This document shows, piece after piece, positions 23,989 through 35,429 of a stretch of DNA of 64,000 nt (positions are counted from its first letter, which is position 1; every line of letters begins with the position of its first letter). A program made the position numbers and the translations under genes. The DNA comes from Cryphonectria parasitica EP155. Taxonomy: Eukaryota; Ascomycota; Sordariomycetes; Diaporthales; Cryphonectriaceae. Below the pieces are notes generated by a model that saw only the letters and a program-made list of their open reading frames with translations, made no database searches and had not been told where the DNA came from. The stretch spans positions 2,046,001 to 2,110,000 of the forward strand of contig NW_024468913.1 of assembly GCF_011745365.1 (NCBI RefSeq), read 5' to 3'.

Positions 23989-25591
23989 TTACGTTTCTCT
24001 ATCGGCCTTAGATTCCACAGGGACATCCACCATCAGCTGCAGTAGCGACCACCCAACCTGCGCCGCTGCCAGAAGCGTGGTCTCTCCAGGATTGTCATAG
24101 ATAGGAGCCACCTCGACCACATCCCCTCCAACCACCTTAAGCCCGCTCAGGCCGTCCAGGATGGTGAGGAGCTCACGACTGGTCCAGCCGCCAGGCTCGG
24201 CTGTGCCAGTGGCTAGGGAGATAGTCCATCAGCCAATTTTCCAACAGAGGGAAGAGAAATTACTCCGGGTTCGAACCCACTCACCTGGAGCGTATGCCGG
24301 ATCGAGAACATCAATGTCCACGCTGATGTAGACATTCGAGTCTCCCACGCGCTTCTTGATTTGATCTATGATCCCGTCCGGACCGATCTTATCAATGGCT
24401 CTCGCGGTGATGAGATCGAAGCCGCAGCGTACGTCATTGCGGATGTCATCCTTGGGTCTCATCACGGGGGCTCGGATACCGGCGTGAATAGACGTGTTCC
24501 TGATAAGGCCCTACAACAAGTTGGAGGTTAAGCGAAGCCACTCAGGTCGGCCGGGGGTCACCTAGATAGTAGATGGGGGGTGACATACCTCCTCGTGAGC
24601 AATATGCAGGAATGTGCCATGGTTGATGCCACTTGAAAAAGAGTGTCAGCTCAGACAGTCGTCCTCCATGTTTGAAGAGAGGGGGTATCACACACGCGTA
24701 GTCTGACAGGCCACCTCCTAGCACGGACGGATCCCAAGTATCTGCGGATGCGTTGTTCAGCCCATGGTCGCTCCTGACAGCAAGACAAGCGCGAACTCTT
24801 TTACTCACCAATATGGCTATCGAAATGGATGACCGAGACGTCGCCCCACTTCTCAGCGGTAGATCTCAGCGCGCTCAGCGTGGTCGTGTGGTCACCACCC
24901 AGCGTCAGGATTCGAGGTGTCTTAGACACGCTTGAGTTCGCAGCTGGCCGACCAGAGATGACCTTTTTCATTCAACCTCATTAGCATACACGGCTTTCAA
25001 ATTTCACGTGGCTTTTTCCTCTTTTCTGTTTCTCGCCACCACCACAGGTCTGTGCCAAAGAGAAGACTCCCCCCCCCCCTTTTCCCCACCCAGAGGAAAA
25101 GAATGATCACGCACTCTATGAGCCTTGTCCAGCTGCCTCAGCGCAATGGTGTTGTCAAACCACGTCAGCCCGACATCACCGCAGTCCACGACCTTGGCCC
25201 ACTGGTTTAGCGTGCCCTCGCCCGTGTAGACAGAGATGGAGTCAGGAAACATGCGCTGGCTGCCCGTCCTGATCCCGCTCGGCCCAAAGCGGGCGCCGGG
25301 TCTCCCAGATGTCGCTGTATCGAAGGGGGCCCCGAAGATGGCAATGTCGTACCTGTTGTCCCCGGCCTCCTCGTCCGAGAGGGCGTTCACGTAGGGCAGG
25401 TTGGCAAAGGTCTTGAGACCGCGGAACTGCGAGCCCGTCACAATGTCGATGTCGCTGTCATCCTCGGGTATAGAGCCCAGAGGGCGCTGTTGTTGCACCC
25501 AGAAGGGCTGTTGGTTTGCGTTGGGGAGCTGCCATGCCCTCGCTGATGCTGCGAGTGTGACGCCCGCTTCAAGCAGTGTCGTGGATCTCAT
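23989..25591 (-). CDS. Agmatinase/ureohydrolase-family protein with signal peptide
   Basis: Six exons on the minus strand: 25591-25115, 24962-24809, 24741-24696, 24631-24589, 24510-24285 and 24212-23989, giving 389 residues; all phases fit. The family hydrolyses a guanidino C-N bond to release urea; the binuclear Mn site is visible as LGGDHTTT, HFDSHIDTW and SVDIDVLDPAYAPATGTAEP GGW. EVAPIYDNPGETT follows near the end. Agmatinase (agmatine to putrescine plus urea) is the best guess over arginase from the SxDIDVLDPAxAPATGTxEPGG pattern. Residues 1-20 (MRSTTLLEAGVTLAASARAW) look like a signal peptide, so the enzyme is probably secreted or vacuolar. Intron 1 (24963-25114) carries an 11-nt C/G run. 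It is divergent from the Zn2Cys6 regulator, 961 bases away. Confidence 0.9.
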
Positions 25592-26552
25592 CGTGAATTT
25601 GAGGCTCTCTTGCGTAGGAGATCTGGACGGGGTTCCCGTGCACGGTGGGAAAAGCAGATACTATGTATTCACTTCACAGCTAAAAAGTTGCTCACCCAAG
25701 TTCTGTTCTATTCTATTACCACTTGGTCATAATCATGGCAAGTCTGACGCAACTTGCCGGATGCATTGCCTATCATTCTCCCACAAGTGCGGCGGTCCGA
25801 AATGCGGGTCCGGCCGGTGTGAAGGTCGAGCGCGGATTAAATAGCTAGCTGCGTCCGACCTCAGCTGTTCTCCCTTTTCTCTTCCCCGTTTCACTTGCTC
25901 TTGACTTGAAGGATTTTCAGAGCTCAAAGGGTGGATGATATCTCATCAAGTAAGTAATGGTTTCGTGCTGTGAATGAGGTCACTAAGGACTTGAGTGCGC
26001 TGCGCCTTAAAGGACTGGTTCTTTGTTGCTGGCGCCTGCATGCCTGCACGCCTGCAATAAACAATGTAGTCAGCGGCGTCACTTGTTGGCAGGAAGGCAC
26101 AGTCAGCAGGGTCGGTAGTGCTTACAGGAGATTTCTCCGAAGCCAGCTAGCACTAGAGGACTTCCCTCAACTTCATCCAACATCAATGACTTCATTTCAT
26201 TTACACAATCCAGGTTTCACTGCAGTTGGTGGACGGGGTTCTTTGGGGTTGCATCCGCCCGGGTAAATCCAATGCCTTTCGGCTCAAATCTAGCCGCACG
26301 TGCCGCAGTATTGCCGAGGCAATAACTTTGTCCGCAGTGCAGCAACGATTCAGGGATGGCCTCGAATAAGGTTTCCCAGCGTTTGAGATGCCCCCCCCCC
26401 CCTTTTCTCTGTCCACAAGCATCTTGATTGCTTGGCGCTTGCTGAATACTAAGCAAACAACTATGACTGTCTCCTTTGTCGTGAACAGAGTCAACTTACT
26501 CTAGTTCTTTCCATCGACATGCAGACGTACGCATGAGTCCAACGTCGCCGTC
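25592..26552. promoter_or_regulatory. Divergent promoter region agmatinase / Zn2Cys6 regulator
   Basis: The 961 bases separate two divergent start codons. They contain a 12-C run (26391-26402) and no credible coding frame. GC-rich CGG/CCG elements of the kind bound by Zn2Cys6 factors occur (for example GCGGTCCG near 25791 and ATCCGCCCGG near 26251), but no clear paired site can be assigned by eye. Confidence 0.45.
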
Positions 26553-29441
26553 ATGGATCATCACCACTCCTCGCATGCAGGCTCTAGCAAGATCAGAAGA
26601 CGAGCCAACAAGGCATGTTTAGCCTGCCGAGCCCGCAAGGTCCGATGCGATGTGTCTCAGCGGGGCCGGCCGTGCATGAATTGTTTTCTGGACGGCGAGG
26701 CTTGTGTTGTGATCGGTCGAGCTTCAAGACGGTTCGTATCGTCGAGCCTGAGAAAGGAGTACTTGCCAGGCTGACACTAGCCTACAGTCGGGCGTCGAAT
26801 AACACCAACACAGGGAGTGGCGACAGATCAGCCGAAAATGCAGCCCACAGGGACCCACAAGCTCAGGAGCAGCTTGAGGGAGGGCGTGTCGAGACCCCGG
26901 CACAGCCTTCGCACGCTGAAGCCGTTGCAGACATGCTGTCAGATCATGGCAGTGAAAATTCGGACAGTGGCATCAACTCTCTGTCTAAGGTCACTGCTGG
27001 CAGTACTCTAGACTCAGAAAGAGAATTCAGCTTGAGAGGTCCGGAGGAGGACTCGTATCGAGGACTACCTCCGGCACGGCATGGTCCACGGCATGAGTCA
27101 CTGCAAGAGCTGCTGCATCAGCACGCACACTCGTCGACAAGAGCGAGGATCCAGCAGCTTGAGTGGGTGGGTGAGCAGAGCATGAGGTTCGGATCTGACG
27201 TGACATACTCCTACTATCCATTCCTTGAGGTCAACAACCTACCAAGTATCTTGCCGCAAGATGTCAGTTATCTCGAGATGCAGGGCTGCCTACGCGTACC
27301 CGCCAAGCCAATACTGGACGATTTTGTCAAGCAATACTACCTTCATGTTCATCCCATCATGCCGCTTGTGGACGAGGGTATTTTCTGGGAAATGTACGGC
27401 TCTCAGCCGGGTGCGATCTCTCCCAAGGAGCGGTTGTCGTTGCTTGTGCTGCAGGCAATGCTCTTCGCCGCATGTAGTGTAAGTTCAAACTCACGTCACT
27501 CTTGGCCAAGTGACGACTGACGTGAGTCTAGTATGTCCCACGGAAAAGTCTTCAGACACTCGGATTTGTAAATGTCAAGTCCGCCAAAGAGGCATTGTAT
27601 CGTCAAACGAAGGTGAATTGATCGGTCTCTATATTCTGAATACCGGGGACAGAACTAATTTGATACTACCTACAGCTGCTGTTTGACTTTGGAGCCGAAG
27701 CCTCGCCCATTGCCAGCGCGCAAGCCGCTCTTCTTCTCTCAGCTTGGTCCCCACTCACCACGAGTGAATGTGCACACGCTAGCAGCTATTGGCTCAGCGT
27801 CGCAATTCAGCAAGCTAAGAGGGCTGGAGCACATCGTAAAGACCACATGCCCGATACAGGGGTTCCTCCCCACCGCCGCGTCTCTCTCAAAATGCTATGG
27901 TCTTGTATAATTTTACAAGACCGACTCCTTTCTCTCTGCTCTCGGAGGCCGATCCAGCTGTCCAAGGCCCATTATGATACCGACGACGAATGGTTTGCCG
28001 CTTGTGAGCCTGGGTTGCTGTGGAATGAAGCCAAACGCGGCCGAGCCTATAATGTCAGAACGAAGGCGACCTTGAATGCCATCTTCTCGCTCATGGTGAG
28101 CCTCGCATTGGTCCTCACGGACCTTCTCACTGAAGTTTGGCCGTTAAATGACGAGCCACTCTGGGAGGCACGTCGTGATCAAGAGGTTATGCAAAGCATC
28201 GGAAGCTGCAAGGCGCGTCTGAATGGCTGGTATCAAAAAGCCACTGCAGCACTTTCCAAGTCGCAACATCACCGAGTTTCCACGGATACTATCTTTGGGG
28301 ACGATTCTCATGATGAGTTTCAACACGAATCCGTGACCCTTTACAGCAACTACATGTACATGCTCTATCAGTCAGTTGCCCTCAGTCCGTAAGTCCACTG
28401 CCCTTTACGGAATCTGAAGCTAATTCACTTGTGGCATGTAGTTCTGCCCTGACAAGACTCTGCCACCATGAGGGCCTGTATTTGATACGCAAGTTTCACT
28501 CGACCCAAGAGAATAGCATGAGTCTCCGAGAAAGAGCGTTACTTGCCGACAGCCGCCGCGAGATGGAACAAGCAGCTTGGGCAGGCTCCCAATGCCTCAA
28601 AGTCCTCGTGACGCATCGACTGTCGAGATGGGCACCAACAACTTCGTACGCATTTTCTCGTCCCACTCTCCGAGATTCATTGACCTGATGTAGTTCCAGC
28701 ATTACTTGCATATCAATGCCGCTGCTTCTTTGTATTACCAAAGCCAAATCGTTGCCCACTCCGAGTGTCGAGTATCATCGACTTTGCGACCTGAGTGAGG
28801 CCATCAAGAAGTACCAACCGCAGCCAGACGTTGAAGACCATTTGTACGAAGCCACCCAGAGCATCCTTGACGTAGCACTGCTTGATGACGACCCTACACC
28901 TGCAGCTCCCTCATCTGCTGTGGCTAGAGAGAGCGCGGCGGCAGGGGGCGACTACAACGATACAATCTCAGAGTTGAGCTTGCATCCTGCTATGTGCCTC
29001 CGCATCGCCTTGGTCTCTGGCACAAGCCGTTTCGCTGGTGGTAAGGAAGATCCTGCTAGCCTCCTGAGGTTATTTACCGCCAAGAACCTCCATCACATTC
29101 CGTCCCTCCTAAGACACGGTCTATCAGGGGAGGTCAAGTCTTCAGGTGCAACCTCAGGACGGAGGTCGCCATCAGCATCAAAGTCCATAGAAGAAGCCCT
29201 GCGACAGACTGTAGCAAGATGGACACAAGAGGACCAGGCTGTCAGCTTTGGTGTGCAGCTGGGCATCGTCTCAGCCCAGGCGGGAGGTGAAGATGGCGTC
29301 AGCGAGGGGGGCCCTGAGGGTAAGAGCATACAGAGCGTTCTGGGCCAGGTTTTTTCTGAGGCTGCAGATACTCTAGAGGGTAATTTGTTGAGTGCTTGTG
29401 TCCTCAGTCCTCAAATAGCAAGAGCAGAGGAAGGCTTGTGA
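26553..29441 (+). CDS. Zn2Cys6 fungal-specific transcription factor, CTF1/FarA-like
   Basis: Six exons: 26553-26731, 26788-27478, 27532-27612, 27676-28388, 28442-28645 and 28694-29441, giving 871 residues with matching phases. The DNA-binding cluster is ACLACRARKVRCD ... PCMNCFLDGEACVV with Cys at 22, 25, 32, 41, 44 and 51 (C-x2-C-x6-C-x8-C-x2-C-x6-C). The Fungal_trans middle region spans FVKQYYLHVHPIMPLVDE, ERLSLLVLQAMLFAACSYVP, LYRQTKLLFDFGAEASPI and AQAALLLSAWSPLTT. This wording is typical of the cutinase-transcription-factor/FarA group that responds to fatty acids or plant polymers; the inducer here is unknown. Exon 6 frame was chosen because it stays open to the end and gives PLLLCITKAKS, matching the family's C-terminal region. 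Confidence 0.87.
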
Positions 29442-32400
29442 TGGACAGCATCATGCCAAGACAATTTGATTATCTCCTCCTGAATTTGTCTTCTATCCCC
29501 CTCCGTCCCTCCTTTTCTTTCCGCTGTCTAATTCTTAAGGTAAGCCATTGACTTTGTCACCTCTGTCCCCTTTTTAGGTTTTGGAAAAGTGGAAGGGGGG
29601 AAGGGACGAGGAGCCCCCCCCCCCCCGTTCGGTTGCATAGCACGGACCCTTCCTACATAGTAGCAATATTGATTGCCTCAGCCGATGATTCGTCTCCTCT
29701 TTGTCCCCTCACCAAATACAATGCAAGCCATTTCGAGTCCCAATTCATCTGCCACATACCCTCCGACGACCGATGACATATATCTTCAAAAGAAATGCCG
29801 GCACTATGAGCAAGTTCACATGCTGACATCAACCTGGAAAGCCGACACGGACCGAACGGCAAACTCGTCAAAACATGTCCAAGGCACCCCAAAACCTTGC
29901 TGCATATCAGCTGCGCGCCCCACTTATCACACAGCATAACATGCCACGCCTGTTGACAAGGTGTTTAAAAAAGGTGCTGACAGGGTGATGGGATCCGGAG
30001 GGAAGGGGGAGAGGCACCAAGTCATGGCGCATCTCGTTGATACAACCTTAGCGGCTCGGTCTGTGCCGCACTCGGGGCTCCTCAATCTTGACGGCCGGGC
30101 GCTTCGAAATCGCGACGAGGATCTGCTTAGGTGGCACAGGAAGAGCTCCCGGGCCCACCGCCTCGCATCCCGGCAACATCATGTGAGTTTGATGAGCTCA
30201 AGAGGAGAGCAAAATGCATTGTCAATCCGAGAGAGGGAACATTGCTTGTGCTCGATTTGGATTCCTCGTGTGGGCCAATCTCCTTCCTACCCCGGGCCCA
30301 TTTAATTGGAATGTCATACAAGAAGACCGCCTGGCCAAGAGGACGAAGTCCACCAATCAACAACCTGTCTTTGGTACATTACCAAGTCTCATTGCTGCCC
30401 CAGATCCCCCACTCTACAGCATGTCACACGCCCATGCACCGGTATGCCCGGTACCTTTTTTCACGCTCCTCCTTATGGGCCCAAGGCTGAATTAGTCTAA
30501 CAGGAAAAAAGACATCTCGATGGCCTGGAACACCTTCCATCATGTCATAACAGACACGCAATATCTCGGTTTCATCTGTTGCAACTGGCATGTCTGGACA
30601 GGACAGTACCCTGACGGCTGTCCATGGACCAACATGCGTGGCTTGCCATGGCCGACCGAACTCATCACCAAAGCATGAGAGTGTAGGCATGCTACAAGAG
30701 GGGGGGCGCTTCTGTCGTCCTGGGGATCTTGCTCGACGAGTGTCCATGCCACGATGGCAGCATGCACCTGTGCCCACAGGCGCGTGGACCCTCAATGCGA
30801 CTGGGGAGATCCATGCCCGTCAGCTTATCTTGTCCAATCAAATTCTAGTCTCACCAGTCCACAGCGTTGCTGTCACCACACGCCTTACCTGGAGTAGCCT
30901 AGACCGTCCCGACAGTCTGGTAAAGGTCAACATGATTGCCTCTTTTCTACAGGGGGGCCTGCCTGGATGGATCCTGCGCACTTCGCAGGCCACTCTGGCG
31001 CCCTCGGGTCCTGGTACAGACGATGGTACTGTTCTTTGGTACTTTTTTTTCCATCCCTCCCTGCCTCCCGAGCATAGATCCCTCCCGACCTGCCCGAGAT
31101 GGCGCAAGAGGCATATGCCGGTCGGAACTTCATGGATCTCTGGACGGGCCCCTGGACAGGTCACCGCCTCGACAGAGCAGACCTGATACAATGAGCTCGT
31201 CGCCCTGAACAGGAAGGGGTGCCACAAGAAGGCCAACCGACTCCTGGACACGACATGATCCTCCTGTGTTGTGGGCTAGGCATGTGAGCACCTAATCGTC
31301 AGGATTGTATTATGATGGCTCGTGCTGAGCTGCCGAGAAGGATGATGCCTCAAACTCACGCTTTGATAGTACATCCAAGATAGGCACGGCTTATGGAGAC
31401 ATTGTCCTACAGAGCCTTTTCTTACCGACTCTCACGCCATGGCCAAGTGTATGAATGGTCCAGCCGGACTGGAGTCCCAAGAGGAGCCCTCACACCCGGA
31501 CGGTGTATCCGGTAACCTCGCGATGCTCAATCTGGACAGCAAATCCCCACCTCGCCGTTCTCTGATCCACCTCTCTAGAGCAGCAACCCTTGTATGCTTG
31601 TTCCTCCTGCGCGGAAAATGGTTTGGGCTTCAAGAGAAGAGTGGGCTGGGCTACCTTGTCGTCTTGCTTGACGACAGCTGGCGCCAGAAGCGTTGGGTCT
31701 TGTTGCAGGGCTGTGTCTACTAAAATTCTGCGGGGTATCCTGCTTGTACCCTGTCCGTGGAGGGAGGGGAGGGGGAGGGGGGTGTGGGAATGCGCTGTCA
31801 TGTACAGGCCGTGGCCGTGACCAGCGCATACTCGACAGAACACACCCTCCCTTCTTGAGGCGGACGGGCTGGAAATACAGCTCGCTAGAGTGGGCGAGCA
31901 GCACCGTGCCAGCTTGGTTGCAAGAACGCAACTGCGCCTACACACCAACCGCAGGTGAATGTACCCAACTTCTAACCCCCCCTCCCCCGGCAGGTCAGGA
32001 GTCTATACAGCAATGCAGCCGCCGCGGAGGGGACAAGCCATAAGGGACCTTGCATTTGCGAGCGCACGTAGCTGTTCCTTCTGGACCATCCTCCAATGGT
32101 ACCACGTCTGCTGTCCCGACTCTCTGGAAACCAGTAGAAAAAGTCTGCGAAAGGCGCTTCGCCCTAAATAGTTCAGATCCTCAATGGCTAACAAACCAAC
32201 ATTCGATGTCGCATGGTGGAGGCAGGGAACTCCAGGCCCACCCCTACTGCATCAATGTTACCAACATGCGTTGTGTCCTGAACGGGCGAGGGACATCTGC
32301 TGAAATATGTGGTAGCCAATTGCGAAAACTGTCTGTGGTCAACAGGTTGCATTTCTCTGAGAGATAGTGCCTCTCCTCCTTCTCCACTCAACCCCCATAT

Positions 32401-32657
32401 TATAAGACCACCAGTCAACAACTACAAAGGAAGAAGAAAAGGAAAACTCTCCTATATCGCTAATGATCTCAATTACGACAACTTTGTGGGCCTGAGTCGA
32501 CTTACTTGCGATGCACTCCTGAGTTGCCGGGCTACAAGGAAGGCCAGACGAATCAAACGACTGAAGAAAACGTCTCTCTCACACACCAGAGTCTCAGACG
32601 TTCGGCGTCCGTAGCCCTGCGCTGACCAAGGAAGGAAAAGAATTTCCCCCTATAATC
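29442..32657. other. Gene-poor spacer, 3.2 kb
   Basis: No gene could be supported. The region is not especially AT-rich, so several overlapping frames of 100-200 codons occur by chance (30590-31186 +, 30838-31251 -, 31490-31948 -), but none has a motif, a conserved splice structure or a consistent codon bias. A 13-C run lies at 29614-29626. A decayed gene somewhere in 30.1-32.1 kb cannot be excluded. Confidence 0.5.
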
Positions 32658-34925
32658 ATGGCTTCTCGGTGTCAGAGTACTTCTCAGGCTTCTGCACCTC
32701 ATACTCCCACCACCCTCCCTACTCTGCCACCTGTCAGCCGCATACTTCCTCCCCCCGTTCAGGACTCGCGATGCTCGACTTTCACGGATCCTATACACCA
32801 TTTTAGCGATTTAGAAGGAAGATATTGGCACGTCCGCAACGCATCAACTTGCTCGTCCGCCACCAGTGACCAACGCCCATCCAAAGGCCGTTCAGGACAG
32901 AGACGATGGCCTGGCGACCCAAAGAGGGATGCCAGTACACCAAGGGTTCTAGCCGAGGATTCAAGTCCGAGACACTCCAGGGACAACGAAAGCGGAGGTC
33001 AAGAGCCTGAGTACCTAGAGCAGTCGCTGAAGCGATGCAAAATTAACGATAGCGATTGGATCAGCAAAGCGCTGAGTCAAGGACAAGAGCAGTGGGCGCG
33101 GCGTGGAGTGCCCGATCCACGACCCTTTCCCCTGCAGACGCCACCGCCAGAACAATTGGAATCGCCCTTGCCACATCCTCATTCACGACAAAGCACGCCC
33201 ACACAACAGCATCGTCACCGGACCTCCCGCTTCCTCAGCCCGTCTAACCTTGCCCGGTCATCTGGTCTACACTCCGCAGCGGGTTCACGGCGATCATCAT
33301 ACATCTCCTCAAGCACTGCGCCATCTCCCAGCCCAGTTCCCAGCCATACTACTGTCGCCTCGACGAGCCGACCGGACGAAGCTTCACCTCCAGACACCTC
33401 AACCGTTGCGACAGCCTTCTCCGACATGGAGCTCTCCGTCCCAGAGCATCCAGTAGCTCCTGTTGAGATAGACTTGACCGGGACCTTTGAGCAGATACAC
33501 GGCATGCCAAAGGTCAACTTGAGATGGCGCACGCCGATGGAAGAGCCGACCTCGAGAATAGAGTCCCTCCCACAACAATTGTTCATGCGCATCATGATGT
33601 ACTGCGGGTACAGAGAACAGACTCTGCTAAAGGAATGCAGCCACAGGCTCTACCGTATGGTAGATCTCGAAGCAATCCCCTGGGAGGTCAAGACCGAGGC
33701 TATCCTCTGCGAAGAACGCGATAATCCCAAGAACTTCCCCAAGAAAGAGCCGAGAGCACAGAACAAGAATGAGCCCAACGAGGATGGCGGGAATGCAGAA
33801 GCTGCCTCCTCTGATACAGAAACAACTTCACGGACAAGCGCTGTCGACAGCAAGAAGAACAATGACAAGACAGCCTCGGACGGACGGAAGCCGGCAAAGG
33901 GCAGATCAAAGCAGACCAACAGCAAGTCCAAGTCCAAGCAAGCAGCCGACAGACCCAAAGCCCACCCGGACACGTATGGAAAATGGGGCTGCTATTGTTG
34001 CTATAAAGTCCTGCCGGCACATTACTTCGAGGGCCAGCTGCTGGAAGACAAGGAGAGTCGGGTCGCGAAAAACCAAGATGCAACGAGGGCGAACGCTGAC
34101 GAGGCCGACAAGAAGGTCGACATGCGGGTCGAATACGTCCAGATTCTCGGTGTTGTTCCTGGTGGGAAGCTGCCGGACTGGCTTACAACAGATATGCGCA
34201 CAGTACAAACAAACAATATGGATGACTACGTGCGGCAAAGGATGGAGAGAGGAGTAAACCAAGACGACCTCAGGGCCTACTACAGAGACATCAACAGGGA
34301 GAAGCACCTTGTCGCACCGCTCCGGAGCGTCAACCCAACATTCACCATCTTGCCAAACAGTTCTCCGAAGTTGAATCAAGAGCATCTTGGGCACCTAATC
34401 AACAACGACAAGAAGTCGAGAAACGCAATTGACTCGACTGGCGGCAACAATATCAACAACCCAACAAAAGCCACTGCTTTCACCGAGAACATTGGCTCTG
34501 GGTTTGATGCGGGATCCCGCAGGCCGCTCTATAAGCTGCCAGCTAACAAGGCTGCTCGAGGAGGGCTCGAGGCTGGAGGTTACACATACGAGCTCTTTGC
34601 CCCCCGGGGCAAGCTTCAAGATGAAAGATACTACGAGGAGCCGACCATGCCAGATACCAAGCAGGTCGGCCACATTTGTCTTCCGCAGAAGAGTTCTGAA
34701 GACGAGAAGTTGGGTATACCTTTGGGACCTCAGGTTGGAGATGTGGTCTCGCTACGTCGGGTGTGTATTCCTTGTGGCACCAAGTTTGCGGTCTACAGGA
34801 GGGATTGCAATCGCAAGATTATCAGCAAGACCCAGGAGGCCTGGTGGGTCTGTGACTGTAAGCAGGTCAGACTTGCTGGAATGAGCGATGGCTGCAAGGC
34901 ATGTGGCAGCAAGGTCATCTACTAG
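32658..34925 (+). CDS. F-box-like protein with C-terminal cysteine cluster
   Basis: Single exon, 755 residues. The first 270 residues are Ser/Pro/Thr-rich and look disordered. An F-box-like helix bundle starts near residue 297: IESLPQQLFMRIMMYCGYRE followed by LLKECSHRLYRMVDLEAIPW. F-box proteins recruit substrates to SCF ubiquitin ligases through Skp1. A basic linker with DRPKAHPDTYGKWGCYCCYK follows; this CxCC and LPAHYFEGQLLED resemble the Cys/F-rich segment seen in fungal F-box proteins of this type. The final 60 residues hold CIPCGTKFAVYRRDC, WWVCDCKQVR and GCKACGSKVIY, seven or eight Cys likely to bind zinc. Substrate unknown. It looks intact, with an ATG in good context (AATCATGG). Confidence 0.8.
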   Translation: MASRCQSTSQASAPHTPTTLPTLPPVSRILPPPVQDSRCSTFTDPIHHFSDLEGRYWHVRNASTCSSATSDQRPSKGRSGQRRWPGDPKRDASTPRVLAEDSSPRHSRDNESGGQEPEYLEQSLKRCKINDSDWISKALSQGQEQWARRGVPDPRPFPLQTPPPEQLESPLPHPHSRQSTPTQQHRHRTSRFLSPSNLARSSGLHSAAGSRRSSYISSSTAPSPSPVPSHTTVASTSRPDEASPPDTSTVATAFSDMELSVPEHPVAPVEIDLTGTFEQIHGMPKVNLRWRTPMEEPTSRIESLPQQLFMRIMMYCGYREQTLLKECSHRLYRMVDLEAIPWEVKTEAILCEERDNPKNFPKKEPRAQNKNEPNEDGGNAEAASSDTETTSRTSAVDSKKNNDKTASDGRKPAKGRSKQTNSKSKSKQAADRPKAHPDTYGKWGCYCCYKVLPAHYFEGQLLEDKESRVAKNQDATRANADEADKKVDMRVEYVQILGVVPGGKLPDWLTTDMRTVQTNNMDDYVRQRMERGVNQDDLRAYYRDINREKHLVAPLRSVNPTFTILPNSSPKLNQEHLGHLINNDKKSRNAIDSTGGNNINNPTKATAFTENIGSGFDAGSRRPLYKLPANKAARGGLEAGGYTYELFAPRGKLQDERYYEEPTMPDTKQVGHICLPQKSSEDEKLGIPLGPQVGDVVSLRRVCIPCGTKFAVYRRDCNRKIISKTQEAWWVCDCKQVRLAGMSDGCKACGSKVIY

Positions 34926-35392
34926 TCATGGGATGATATAAAAAACGGTGGGCTCGGGCCAAGTTGTGCTCCTTTTAACAACAATGAAGCTGGTTAGACT
35001 ACGCTTCTTTGGTCTCTACACTACTATAGACAACATTGCCTCGTGGCCTTGATACCTTTTAGAGTCGAACCAATCTTCAAAATAAGAGAGAGGAAGAGAA
35101 TTAGACTTGTACCAAGCTTGCTCGCCCATGATAGCAGATGGCCAAAAGTCTAGCTGCTGTGTTTCTTGTCAAACACCTCAGGTAGAGAAGTCACCTAAAG
35201 TGGTACGACACACTCTCCAAATTGGTTGCCGAGTATCTGTTTTCTCCCTTTCCAACCACAGAAACTAGGCCAGGCTTCCGTTACATCCAAAAGAGGGGGT
35301 TCATCAACCAACAGCATTCAGATCGACAAAGAACAAATCCAGGAAAGCGGGCCGGAGGTACGCAGCAGAATTGGGTAGCAAGTCGGCCGCCC

Positions 35393-35396
<4 letters not shown>

Positions 35397-35426
<30 letters not shown>
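35397..35426. repeat. (CA)15 microsatellite
   Basis: Fifteen perfect CA units follow CCAAAA and run into CCCCACCCACC. It lies in the gene-free region downstream of the F-box gene. Confidence 0.97.

Positions 35427-35429
<3 letters not shown>

Noticed and set aside
24258..24280. GGGTTCGAACCC, resembling a tRNA T-arm
   Set aside because: It is inside an agmatinase intron and no acceptor, D or anticodon arms surround it.
30590..31186. Plus-strand frame of 198 codons in the 3.2 kb spacer
   Set aside because: No recognised domain; overlapping frames on both strands are equally open and codon use is unbiased.
31099..31194. Short plus-strand frame with an enzyme-like look (MAQEAYAGRNFMDLWTGP)
   Set aside because: Only 31 codons, no continuation through plausible introns, and no family match I can name.
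31490..31948. Minus-strand frame of 152 codons
   Set aside because: Cys/Ser/Arg-rich random-looking translation with no splice partners.
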